This document shows, piece by piece, positions 8,716 to 17,302 of a stretch of 54,601 nucleotides of DNA (position 1 is its first letter; the number at the start of each line of letters is the position of its first letter). Origin of the DNA: Burkholderiaceae bacterium 16 (GTDB lineage Bacteria > Pseudomonadota > Gammaproteobacteria > Burkholderiales > Burkholderiaceae). A model generated the notes under the pieces. That model made no database searches. It saw only the letters and a list, made by a program, of their open reading frames with translations, and was not told where the DNA came from. The stretch covers positions 1-54,601 of the forward strand of contig JYOD01000119.1 of the NCBI GenBank assembly GCA_000955785.1. Reading direction: 5' to 3'. Made by a program: the position numbers and the translations under genes.

Positions 8716-9576
8716 CTACCAGGTGGAGATGGCCTTAGCAGTGAACACCGGCATGTCAATCCCTGTCGCTGTGTTGGTCACAGCATGGATTTCGACAAAG
8801 GGCCGCTCCGATTCCACCGTGCCGAATATTGCCGCGAACGGTATGTCCGCGGCATCCCGGCCGGTGCCGATACGAAGCAGCCCCGTCGGGATCGATACGC
8901 CAGATGGATCGAGCAGGTACCACCGGTGGGACAAGTACACTTCTACCACCGCATGAAAATCCGGCGCGCCCGTTGTCGGATCCGCCCCATAGTCCAGGCT
9001 GCTGGACATGCGCGCCGGAATGCTCAGGGCGCGGCAGATCCCAATCATCAGGTGGGCAAAGTCGCGGCAGACACCGGTGCGTTCCACGATGGTATCGACC
9101 GCCGACGTGCGCTCGTTGGTGGAGCGCGAGAGAAAACGCACGTGATTGCGTACCCACTCCCGAATTGCGTAGACGCGGGCATAGCCGCGCTGCATGCCCC
9201 CGAACTCACGCATCGCAAATTCCATCAGGCGGTCAGATTCACAATATCGGCTAGGCGCCAGGTAGTGCCAGACCTCGAACGGTAGTTCGGCGACAGGCAC
9301 TTCTGACAACTGATCGCTGTCGTCCAGGCGATGATCGATATCGACGACTGCCTCATAGCGGATGGCAAGGCGGCCCTTGGGGGCGCGCATTCTAAGCAGG
9401 CGGTTGCACAGCACCGGATCCGTGTAGTGGGCGGTCTGAATTGACGGGGGGAACGTCAGTCGCTCGGCAACGACGAACTGCCGGGAAGTCCTGGCAGCTT
9501 CAATGTTCAGCACGAAGTCCGCCATGGGATCCATGACCTCGTAGGACAGGCTCACCGAGTATTGGAGGCGGTTCAT
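8716..9576 (-). CDS. transglutaminase-like cysteine protease-fold protein
   Basis: A 286-residue protein with an N-terminal beta domain of the kind that precedes bacterial transglutaminase-like cores (about 1-95). A papain-like core follows, with C170 in TGVCRDFAHL, H208 in APDFHAVVEVYL and D223 in YLLDPSG as the predicted catalytic triad. There is no signal peptide, so it is probably cytosolic. Bacterial members act as proteases or amidases, often on peptides or polyglutamyl chains; the substrate here is unknown. The start at 9576 is chosen because AAGG lies upstream and the first strand begins there. A frame continues to 9801 without a good ribosome site. Confidence 0.85.
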   Translation of the reverse strand: MNRLQYSVSLSYEVMDPMADFVLNIEAARTSRQFVVAERLTFPPSIQTAHYTDPVLCNRLLRMRAPKGRLAIRYEAVVDIDHRLDDSDQLSEVPVAELPFEVWHYLAPSRYCESDRLMEFAMREFGGMQRGYARVYAIREWVRNHVRFLSRSTNERTSAVDTIVERTGVCRDFAHLMIGICRALSIPARMSSSLDYGADPTTGAPDFHAVVEVYLSHRWYLLDPSGVSIPTGLLRIGTGRDAADIPFAAIFGTVESERPFVEIHAVTNTATGIDMPVFTAKAISTW

Positions 9577-10272
9577 TTCAAGCCTTGCGTTGACGACGCT
9601 CTGAAGAAAAGCAAAGAGATCCGGACAGCGAAGATTGCTGTGGATTCCCATTTCAGTGTAGTGCCGGCGGTTGACGACCGGTTTGCGTTTGCGGGCGCCG
9701 CGGGTGCGCGGCGCAACGCCTGCCAGGCCATGTTGTAAGTGCGTTAGGCTGGGATGCAATGGACACCTATACTCATAGTTGCAGCCTCCCTGAAGCGGCA
9801 CGCTTCTGGTTCGCCCACCACTCGTTTCCGGGCCTTCCCCCTCGACAACGTCTTAGGACTGGTGACTCCTGAAGTCACTCACGGGGATTCCTGGAAATTT
9901 CATGCAAGATGCCACGCGGCGACCTCCGGTCGTCCACTACCCCGGTAACCAAGGAAATCGGTCGTTCGCCAGGATCGATGCAATCGATGTTCGGCGAGTG
10001 GGGCCCTTTGCGGCCGTAATGCCGATCGCCAGGCTGATTGCCGCTTTCTTTGCTGCCCTTCCGCGTTTCAGGCTGGCCGAGCCTCGATCTCATCGTGACG
10101 ATGATGCCGTGAAGATCCTCGGCAATGCGGGACGGATGGTGCCGAAGGCTGGCCCAACCTGCGGTAGCCATCCTGCCCCGCGGTCAAGGGGCTCTGGAGC
10201 TTGGGCCGGAATCATTACGCAAACAACCGCCGGTTCGCCGGAGTGGAAATTGAGATTGAGCGAGGTAACACC
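9577..10272. other. about 700 bases with no recognisable gene
   Basis: Open frames here are short, lack ribosome sites and read like noise in all six frames. It may be decayed DNA or a long double promoter region between divergent genes. Confidence 0.5.
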
Positions 10273-10791
10273 ATGCGTACGCTGCTATATTTCAGGCTGA
10301 ATGACGTCGCTACGGCGAGGCTGGCGCAAGCGCGATTTGGCGAGCTGGCCGGTACATCAGCACTCGTCGCGGGACCGTGGTTTGTCCAGCGCGACAATCA
10401 GGCAGTTGACGGATTGCCGAGAATTGACATCGGCCAGACGACATATCGCGAAGAAGCGGCGATCACCGGACTTTTCGTCGGCGCGATCATCGCCGCGCTG
10501 GTAATTTTCAGATACGGAGTGTCCGCCGGTACGGGCGCCACTGCCCTTGCGTATGTTGGCGCTATCGCGCTTGGCGCGATGATCGCCTGGTGGATCGGCG
10601 GATTGGTCGGCGTCAAGATCTACCGCCTCGGGCTGGGGCGGCAGAAAGCGCAAATGGCACCGGGCCAGTTACTGATGATTGCCAGTTGCGACTCGAAATC
10701 CAAGGAATCCATGAAGCGGATGATCAACGAACTGGGTTGCGTCAGTATCGACGAGCACAGCGACCTGATGCCGAACTTCAGGTGGGTATGA
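10273..10791 (+). CDS. two-TM membrane protein of unknown function
   Basis: A 172-residue protein starting MRTLLYFRL with GAGGT 7 bases upstream, which decides the start over the longer frame to 10201. A soluble N-terminal region (about 1-63) has a regulatory-like beta start. Two hydrophobic helices follow at about 66-83 and 92-117, the second rich in Gly (GAIALGAMIAWWIGGLVG). The C-terminal soluble part begins GQLLMIASCDSKSKES. The layout resembles DUF1269-like membrane proteins, in which a glycine-rich hairpin splits a ferredoxin-like domain; that link is tentative. An IS remnant starts 80 bases downstream. Confidence 0.65.
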   Translation: MRTLLYFRLNDVATARLAQARFGELAGTSALVAGPWFVQRDNQAVDGLPRIDIGQTTYREEAAITGLFVGAIIAALVIFRYGVSAGTGATALAYVGAIALGAMIAWWIGGLVGVKIYRLGLGRQKAQMAPGQLLMIASCDSKSKESMKRMINELGCVSIDEHSDLMPNFRWV

Positions 10792-10868
10792 TTGCCGGAA
10801 GGGATCTGCCTATGCGGTCCCGGAAAGATACGGTACGCGGCCAAAAAAGAAGGAGGGCCAGTCCGAAC

Positions 10869-11350
10869 TGACCCCAAGAAGTTGGACAGTTAAATCGCTA
10901 GGCGCCGAAGGGCTGGGTCCTGTCTTGCACGGGACTCAGCCCTTTTAGCTTCGGCTTGATGCGCTCGTGATTGTAGTGGATCTACCTGGCCGGCCTGAAG
11001 CTGGTCCAGACCGGTAAATTTGTTCAGCGTGAAGAACTCGGAGCGTGCCGAAGAACCTCTCCCTCGCGGCATTGTCTAGGCAGTTTCCCTTACGAGACAT
11101 GCTTTGGGGCGGGGCATGTTGTTCCAATAGGCGGCGGTAGGCGAGCATCTGGTACTGCCATCACTGGTCCGAGTGCAAGAACGGTGTGTCGTGATGCCCC
11201 AGCTTGGCCAGCGTTTTCTTGAGCGTGGCGTGGCCGAGGTCGAAGGTCGGCCGCTTGGCCATCTGGTAGGCGACGTCCGTTGTACAGATCCATCACGGGC
11301 GATTAGGACCGCTTCTCGCCGCCGACGTTGAACTCGGTCACGTCCGATGG
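10869..11350 (-). mobile_element. eroded IS3-family (IS150-like) element with broken transposase
   Basis: The end sequence TGACCCCAAGAAGTTGGACA at 10869-10888 matches the terminal repeat style of IS150-group IS3 elements. Inside it, on the minus strand, are pieces of the OrfB integrase core in three frames. They are VTEFNVGGEK near 11340, VMDLYNG near 11290, SMSRKGNCLDNAARERFFGTL near 11100 (DDE-region signature), and HERIKPKLKG plus SPVQDRTQPFGA ending at the stop at 10898. Several frameshifts and an internal stop make it non-functional. The opposite terminal repeat and OrfA are missing, so this is a 3' remnant. Confidence 0.85.
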
Positions 11351-12250
11351 CGACAAGGGTATCAAGGATGACGGGGATCTTGCCTACCAGTTACAAATGG
11401 AAAGAATGGCCGTCCGCAACGACCGACGGGCCGCCATCCAGCCTCCGCTTGCCGAACGGCCAGAGAGGGGTTGGCTAGCGGTCACCCAGCTCAAGGTTGG
11501 CGATCGTCGCTTCATCGGTCGTGAAGAGCCGATCAGACTGCGTGACAACGGCAGATTGCGAAGGGTGCGTATGCCTGCGCGCCGGCCGACCGCGCCATTG
11601 TGCTTCAGTTGGGCGGCTCCTGGTAACAGTTACCGCTATTGAGACACCATGTTGACCATCAATTCGGACAAGCACCCCCCGATGAACAGCCTGCCCTTCC
11701 CGCTGGGAATTGGCCTGCCGTCCGTCGGCGCGGCATCAACCTCGTGTGGGCCGATATACCGTGTGCTGGGCGCCCAAGCGTCTGGACAATGCGCAGCTGC
11801 CTTGGGCCTCGTTTTTCGGCTGAACCGCTGGTAATACGCATGCGGCCACCTCGCATGACCCGATCGTCCCGCCGCTGTGTATTGGGCTTCGTGATCCGTG
11901 TCCCAGCCTCCAGGCGATCGAGATGTATGACTATTGGGTGTGCCCTTTGGAGGGTCTGTGTCCGGATAAACTGTTCCCCATCCAGCCGCACAGCCCGAAA
12001 CTGCCCGCAAAGCTAAGAGCCGTCACGTGTTGGACGTCCTCAGTATTGGCAATCGTAGGCGGGCCAATGAACGGAAAGAACCCAGTCAGCATATGAACGG
12101 TGCACGAGTGCGCAGTGTCCACGGAAGACTGGCTATGGAAGCAGCTGCTCGGGGCCTGCGGACCGTGCCACGCGCTGAGATTTTGAGTACCACTGCCGTT
12201 AAAGTCGGTACCTATGAATTCTTGGCCCACCGTTATCTGGGCATACGGTA
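11351..12250. other. 900 bases of probable decayed DNA
   Basis: Frames on both strands (for example 11328-11642 on plus and 11659-11991 on minus) are short, lack ribosome sites and match nothing I know. The stretch sits between the IS remnant and an AT-rich strip, as expected of a degraded insertion zone. Confidence 0.4.
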
Positions 12251-12480
12251 ATGATCGCTGATTTTTGTTTGCTTGCGCATAAAAAAACCGAGCCCATAAT
12301 ATTTTTCTAATTTTTACTCAAAAAAAACGATCGATTTTTCATTGCACCATACTCAGATATTTTTCCAAAAAAAATCGCCCATATGATTAACCACATAATT
12401 TTCACGCTGCTCTTCCAATGCTAACAGCATTGTTTCACCATTCCATTCTTAATAAAAAAATATGCCAGATTTTCTGGCAA
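12251..12480. other. AT-rich strip with A and T runs
   Basis: This 230-base stretch is packed with A(7-8) and T(5) runs, unlike anything else in the window. I see no gene in it. Such DNA is typically curved and is a preferred site for H-NS-like silencers. It also often marks the edge of acquired DNA. Confidence 0.6.
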
Positions 12481-12603
12481 AGAATCGCATGTACGCGCCT
12501 CGGGGATCGCCCAGTTAGTCACAACGGCAACCACAAGCACTTCGACGCAAGCGGACGAATTATCCCCGAAATCTTGAGCGCGATCGCGACGGCCCCGCGG
12601 AAA

Positions 12604-13065
12604 CTAGGCGAGCAGCCGGCCGAGCGTTGCTACTGCGATGGTGAGCACGCCGAGCAGCAGGTTCAGGCCCACGGCCTGCCTGATGCGACCCAGCGCGGCG
12701 CCGCCGGCTTTCCAGTCCTGCGCGTCGACGGCGCGGCGGAGTGCGCCATACGGGCCAAAGTACACATAGGCAAAGATCGCGATCATGACCAGCCCAATGC
12801 CGAACATGGCATGCCAGTGCCTGGGTGCCGCCGCGAACCCGACCACGGCAAGCATGGATATGCCGCTGATGGCGATCAGCGCGACCGCCACCCAGACCCA
12901 GGCCAGGAAGCGTGCGAATACAGCACGCCACAGGCGCAACCGCTGCGGCGGCTCGAGCAAGGTGCCCGCGGCCGGGCGCAGGCAGACATAGGCGAAGAAC
13001 ATGCCGCCCACCCACAGCGTGACGCCGGCGATATGCAGGAAACGGAGTGCGGGATCGAGGGTCAT
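12604..13065 (-). CDS. CopD-like integral membrane protein
   Basis: A 153-residue protein with four hydrophobic helices (about 8-30, 47-70, 82-103, 126-150). The opening LHIAGVTLWVGGMFFA matches the first helix of CopD-domain proteins, where the conserved His in that helix is a possible metal or haem ligand. No copper-resistance genes (copA, copB, copC) are adjacent, so a copper role is family inference only. The ATG at 13065 has no strong ribosome site. It is divergent from the diguanylate cyclase gene. Confidence 0.75.
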   Translation of the reverse strand: MTLDPALRFLHIAGVTLWVGGMFFAYVCLRPAAGTLLEPPQRLRLWRAVFARFLAWVWVAVALIAISGISMLAVVGFAAAPRHWHAMFGIGLVMIAIFAYVYFGPYGALRRAVDAQDWKAGGAALGRIRQAVGLNLLLGVLTIAVATLGRLLA

Positions 13066-13329
13066 GGGTGAGAATTTCGTGCTGGCTGGCCGCGGCCTGG
13101 CTGCTGACTGTTGGGGGAATGCCGCATTCTAGCCCCCGAAAGCCACTTACGTCTGCGAAAGCCACCGATAAGGCACGTAAGTCCGAGCATCCCTGTCAGC
13201 CACGCGGGATTAACACCCCGCTTCTGCTAACCTACGAGCCGGGTCAGTCGCCCGCGATGGAGGACGGGCAGCCGGGACAGAAAGAGCCGGCAATCGGGCT
13301 AATCCGAAAACTCCAAGAATAAGATACTC

Positions 13330-15303
13330 ATGCGGCACTCCCTAAAGTACCGGGTGGCCTTGGCTACCGCAGTCGTGGTGACGTTCATCATCCTCGCGCG
13401 CGCGCTGTTCGCCCAGTATTACGCGTTCCAGAGCCTCAAGGCATTACGGCAGGCGCAGCAAGAGACGTTGGTCAAGCTCGTCGCCGAACAGCTCGATGAA
13501 AAGTTCGAGTTGCGGGCTAACGCCTTGCGCCGCCTGGCTCGCCAGCTCGCGCCCATGCTGGGGCGCTCGCCCGCGGAAATGAAGCACTTCGCGGCCCAGG
13601 CCGTGTCCATCCCGCAAACCCTCAATGCCGTGTTCCTGGCGTGGCCCGACGGGGACATGGCGTTCAGCACCGCCGTCCCCGCCGGGCAACGCATCCACCT
13701 TTCGGACCGCGACTATTTCCGGGAAATCGTCCGTGGTTCGGAGTTTGCCGTGTCCGACCTGCTGCGCGGGCGGATGAGCGATTCGCCCGGCGTCGTGCTG
13801 GCTGTCCCGTTGCGCGGCCCGGACGGGAAGTTGCTCGCGGTGGTTGGTGGGGTGTTGAATTTCACGGAAAGCAACTTCCTCGGCCAGCTGGCGCACAGCC
13901 GGGTTGGCCAGACCGGGAGCTATTGCCTGGTTTCCTCCGGCGCGAACCCGCGTTACGCGATGCACCCCGACCCGTCGAAGGTGATGACCTCGGCCAGGGC
14001 GCTCGGCGAGAACTGCGGCCTCGACACGCCGCATTCGGACTGGGAAGTCCTCAACCCGACCCAACCCATCGTGGCGCGTTACCTGCTCGAATCCAATGGC
14101 TGGGAGGTGGTGTCCATCCTGCCGGCCAGCGAGGCCTACGCGCCCCTAGTCGAGGCCCGCCGCAAGACGATCCTGGCCGCGGGACTCTCCCTCGTGCTGG
14201 CCGCGCTGATGATGTGGGTGGTAATACGGCGCTTGCTGGCGCCCCTGGAGCTGCTGCACCGCGTGGTGAGCGAGGTGCCCAAGGATCCGGCCGCACTGGC
14301 CTCGCTGCCCACCCGCCGCAATGACGAGATCGGCGAACTGGCCACCACGTTCAGCGCGGTCATGCGGCAGCTATCCGAACGGGAGGCCGCGCTCTCCACC
14401 GCCAAGGATCGTGCCGCCGAGAGCGAGAAACGCATCGAGGCCATTGCCAACCACGTGCCCGATTTCATCTCGTTCATCGACATGAACGAGCGCTACATCT
14501 TCGTCAACGAGGCCTATGCGCAGCGGTTTGGCCTGCCGGTGCGGCAGATCGTCGGCCTGACGGTGCGCGAGCTATGGGGCACCCCTGCCTACATGGCATC
14601 GAAACCTTACCTGGAGCAGGCCTACCAGGGAACTTCAGTCACCTTCAGCCTGGAAGGCAAGGACGGCGCCGAGTATATGGAAGTCACGTACCAGCCTGCA
14701 TGGAATGACGGCCAGGACACGGTCCAGGGGCTGTATATGTTCGCGCGGAACGTGACCAGCGAGCGCCAGAAATTGCGCAGCCTGGAAGCGCAGACGCTGA
14801 CGGACCACCTGACTGGCCTGCTCAACCGCAAGGGCTTCGACCGCCGCATGGCCGAGGCCATGACCCGTGCCAGCGCCAACCATGCCAACGCAGCGCTCTT
14901 GCTGGTGGATGTCGACGATTTCAAGGCCATCAACGACACCTATGGCCATGCCGTTGGCGACCAGTTGCTGGTGGCGTTCGGCGAGCGCCTTACCGCGTGC
15001 GTGCGCGCGGGCGATGCGGTGGCACGGATCGGCGGCGACGAATTCGGCATCGTGCTGGACGACGCGGTCAACACGACGACGCTGGAACGCATCGCCCAGG
15101 CCATCGTGCAAGCGGCAACGCGCGCGCATTTCATCGAAGGCCATACCATCGTGGCGACAGCCAGCGTGGGCATTGCCATTCATTACCCCGATGACGGCCA
15201 GACCACGAACGAGCTCTTCATGCGCGCCGACATGGCGCTCTACGAAGCCAAGCGTGGCGGCAAGGCCCGCTATACGCCGCCCACGTCGAGCAGCCGGGCC
15301 TAG
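13330..15303 (+). CDS. membrane diguanylate cyclase (Cache-HAMP-PAS-GGDEF)
   Basis: A 657-residue inner-membrane sensor that makes c-di-GMP. TM helix 1 is at about 9-28. A periplasmic Cache-type sensor follows to about 280 (LSDRDYFREIVRG and VVGGVLNFTES segments). TM helix 2 is near 283-303, a HAMP linker runs to about 350, a PAS domain spans about 375-475 and the GGDEF domain runs from about 490. The active-site motif GGDEF is intact at 568-572. An RxxD inhibitory site, RAGD at 559-562, lies exactly five residues before it, so product feedback is expected. There is no EAL domain. The Cache domain suggests a small extracellular ligand such as an organic or amino acid. Confidence 0.93.
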   Translation: MRHSLKYRVALATAVVVTFIILARALFAQYYAFQSLKALRQAQQETLVKLVAEQLDEKFELRANALRRLARQLAPMLGRSPAEMKHFAAQAVSIPQTLNAVFLAWPDGDMAFSTAVPAGQRIHLSDRDYFREIVRGSEFAVSDLLRGRMSDSPGVVLAVPLRGPDGKLLAVVGGVLNFTESNFLGQLAHSRVGQTGSYCLVSSGANPRYAMHPDPSKVMTSARALGENCGLDTPHSDWEVLNPTQPIVARYLLESNGWEVVSILPASEAYAPLVEARRKTILAAGLSLVLAALMMWVVIRRLLAPLELLHRVVSEVPKDPAALASLPTRRNDEIGELATTFSAVMRQLSEREAALSTAKDRAAESEKRIEAIANHVPDFISFIDMNERYIFVNEAYAQRFGLPVRQIVGLTVRELWGTPAYMASKPYLEQAYQGTSVTFSLEGKDGAEYMEVTYQPAWNDGQDTVQGLYMFARNVTSERQKLRSLEAQTLTDHLTGLLNRKGFDRRMAEAMTRASANHANAALLLVDVDDFKAINDTYGHAVGDQLLVAFGERLTACVRAGDAVARIGGDEFGIVLDDAVNTTTLERIAQAIVQAATRAHFIEGHTIVATASVGIAIHYPDDGQTTNELFMRADMALYEAKRGGKARYTPPTSSSRA

Positions 15304-15421
15304 CACGGCTTGGTCCGGATTGGCATGGCTTGCCCCGGACGGCCGGCACCGGCCACAATGCAGGCTGGCGGCGCAAGCGTGCCCGCCTTCAAGCCCGTAT
15401 ATCGAACCCGAGGATGACACC

Positions 15422-15883
15422 GTGACCGACCCGATCCTGATCCGCCCCGCCGAGCCAGGTGATTTCGAAGCATGGAAGGTGCTATGGGATGGCTACAACG
15501 CCTTCTATGGCCGCAAGGACGAGACGGCGCTGCCGGCCGAGATCACCCGCATGACCTGGTCGCGTTTCTTCGACGCCTACGAGCCCATGCACGCCCTGGT
15601 GGCGGAGCGCTCCGGGCAGTTGCTCGGGCTGGTGCACTACCTCTTTCATCGCAGCACCATCCAGATCGGCCCGAGCTGCTACCTGCAAGACCTCTTCACC
15701 ACCGAGGCAGCGCGCGGCACTGGCGTGGGCCGCGCGCTGATTGAAGCGGTCTACCAGCGCGCGGAGGCTGCCGGCGCCAGGCGAGTCTACTGGCAGACGC
15801 ACGAAACCAATACGACGGCGATGAAACTCTACGACAAGGTCGCGGAGAAATCCGGATTCGTCGTGTATCGAAAGCCTGCCTGA
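15422..15883 (+). CDS. GNAT-family N-acetyltransferase
   Basis: A 153-residue acetyl-CoA-dependent transferase. It begins at a GTG (VTDPILIRPAEPGD) with GAGG 8 bases upstream; no in-frame ATG fits. The acetyl-CoA pyrophosphate loop is RGTGVGRALIE, preceded by the strand CYLQDLFTTEAA. The C-terminal NTTAMKLYDKVAEKSGF segment is the usual motif B. The substrate is unknown. It follows the diguanylate cyclase by 118 bases and may be read from its own promoter. Confidence 0.85.
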   Translation: MTDPILIRPAEPGDFEAWKVLWDGYNAFYGRKDETALPAEITRMTWSRFFDAYEPMHALVAERSGQLLGLVHYLFHRSTIQIGPSCYLQDLFTTEAARGTGVGRALIEAVYQRAEAAGARRVYWQTHETNTTAMKLYDKVAEKSGFVVYRKPA

Positions 15884-15967
15884 GCCGACAAGGGGTTACT
15901 GGACGTCCGTGTGGGTCGGGCTGTCGCATTGAGGCGTTGTTACCACGCCGCCGGACGCCTGGACCGC

Positions 15968-16588
15968 TCAGCACGGTTCCTTGCGGCACAGGCAGTAGAT
16001 GAACTTCTGAACCGTCCCGAACGGCGTGTGGTGCTCCTCACGCTCCTGCCGGAGCAGCGTGAATGGAGCACCAAACTCGGCATGTAGCGCGTCAGCGCTG
16101 TAGCGCATGACAGGAAGACCGCTGCACTGCTCTGGCCCGTCCTCCGCGAAGGTCGCGACGATGACGCTGCCCCCGGGCTTGACTGCGCGCAACACGGCCC
16201 GGACGTAGGCTTCACGCTCCTCAAGCGTGGTCAGAAAGTGAAAGACCGCCCTGTCGTGCCAGACGTCGTAGGCGTGGATGGGAAGCTCCAGTTGCGTAAC
16301 GTCGCCAACCAGCCACGAGACACGATTTGCACGCTCACCCAGGCGGGCCTTGGCCGCCGACAGCGCGGCGTCAGACAGGTCCAGTACGGTGAGGTTCGTA
16401 TAGCCCTCGCCGACCAGGTCATCGACCAACGTGGAGGCGCCCCCTCCCACATCGATAATCGCCGCGTCCGGCGCCACACCCGTTTGCCGGATCAGTTCGA
16501 CGGACTGGCGAGCATGCTCCTGGAACCAGCTCACGCTGGTCGGACCCTTCGCCGTGTAGACCCGCTCCCAGTGCTCCTTGGATTGCAT
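15968..16588 (-). CDS. class I SAM-dependent methyltransferase
   Basis: A 206-residue protein starting MQSKEHWERVYTAKG. SAM-binding motif I is IIDVGGGAST, motif II is the acidic NLTVLDLSDAAL, and WLVGDVTQLELP and YDVWHDRAVFHFL follow as in small-molecule methyltransferases. GAGGGGG upstream decides the start at 16588 over the longer frame to 16633. The WERVY-SVSWFQ opening is common in thiol/selenol (TPMT/Tellurite-resistance-like) methyltransferases, so detoxification is possible. It converges with the acetyltransferase gene. Confidence 0.88.
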   Translation of the reverse strand: MQSKEHWERVYTAKGPTSVSWFQEHARQSVELIRQTGVAPDAAIIDVGGGASTLVDDLVGEGYTNLTVLDLSDAALSAAKARLGERANRVSWLVGDVTQLELPIHAYDVWHDRAVFHFLTTLEEREAYVRAVLRAVKPGGSVIVATFAEDGPEQCSGLPVMRYSADALHAEFGAPFTLLRQEREEHHTPFGTVQKFIYCLCRKEPC

Positions 16589-16886
16589 ACGCCCCCTCAC
16601 AGATGAAACATCGCTAAGTTGCAACCGTCGCAACTCTAACTTTCACTTTACACAAGGTGACTGGAACCAGGGTCACGGTCGGCGCGGAGACCGGGATCAG
16701 TTGCGTGCAAATTTCCGGAAGTCCGCACCCAGAACCGCGATGACAGCCCATATAGCCGCTCGTCATAAGCCGGATAACAAAACTGTCTGCTGCAATGCGC
16801 AAACGCCGCGCTTGCAGGCCTGTTGCGGGCCTATCCTTTGGAGGCGGCTCGCTCGCACAGGAACAACCACCAACAGGAGGTGCAGC

Positions 16887-17093
16887 ATGCTAAAGACAGT
16901 TATCTTGCTCGCAGTGACCAGCGCGGCCCTCGGCTCGGCCGTGGCCTACGGGGGTGTGGGTCCGCGGGACAAATACACGGATGGTGCAAATACCATGGGA
17001 CCTCGGGATCCCTATGGGGACGGCGCCCGGGTGATGGATCGCCGCGACGTGTTCTCCGATGGAGCCTGCACGGAGAGTGGCGTAACGCGGTGA
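16887..17093 (+). CDS. tiny exported protein with GPRDxYxDGA repeats
   Basis: A 68-residue protein. A signal peptide is visible at residues 1-20 (MLKTVILLAVTSAALGSAVA), followed by about three copies of a 12-13-residue unit: GPRDKYTDGAN, GPRDPYGDGAR and DRRDVFSDGAC. A perfect AGGAGG lies 6 bases before the ATG, so expression is likely strong. It is related to the larger protein at 24402-24836, which has the same unit. I do not recognise an assigned function. The conserved Arg-Asp and Asp-Gly pairs could bind metal or cell-surface polymer; that is conjecture. A strong terminator lies 100 bases downstream. Confidence 0.75.
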   Translation: MLKTVILLAVTSAALGSAVAYGGVGPRDKYTDGANTMGPRDPYGDGARVMDRRDVFSDGACTESGVTR

Positions 17094-17194
17094 CTGGCCA
17101 CCCATCATTGAGCATGATTGGGTAGGCATAATCATGGGCGCCTGAGGATCTGTGCCTATCTGTGTGCCTATCGCACCGTGCAGCCTTTGATAGC

Positions 17195-17221
17195 AAGAGC
17201 CCCTCGTTGACAGGGGCTCTT
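17195..17221 (+). terminator. rho-independent terminator after the small repeat-protein gene
   Basis: A perfect 10-bp stem (AAGAGCCCCT / AGGGGCTCTT) with a 7-nt loop ends in a short T run. It is well placed to end the plus-strand gene at 17093. Being nearly symmetric, it can also serve the leftward isochorismatase-like gene that stops at 17303. Confidence 0.8.
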
Positions 17222-17302
17222 TGCACTCCTTGCTTCTGCCAGCCGCCGCCCTGGGTGTGCTGTGAGACGTTCCCGTTGTTTCAGGCCACGCCTGTCGGCC
17301 TG

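Noticed and set aside
11636..12010. Minus-strand frames of about 110-125 codons
   Set aside because: No ribosome site, no family resemblance, and two overlapping frames look equally poor. The region is more likely decayed DNA.
13200..13329. Possible riboswitch (GC-rich hairpins) before the diguanylate cyclase
   Set aside because: Compared by eye with c-di-GMP and cobalamin riboswitch consensus blocks; none of the conserved segments is present.
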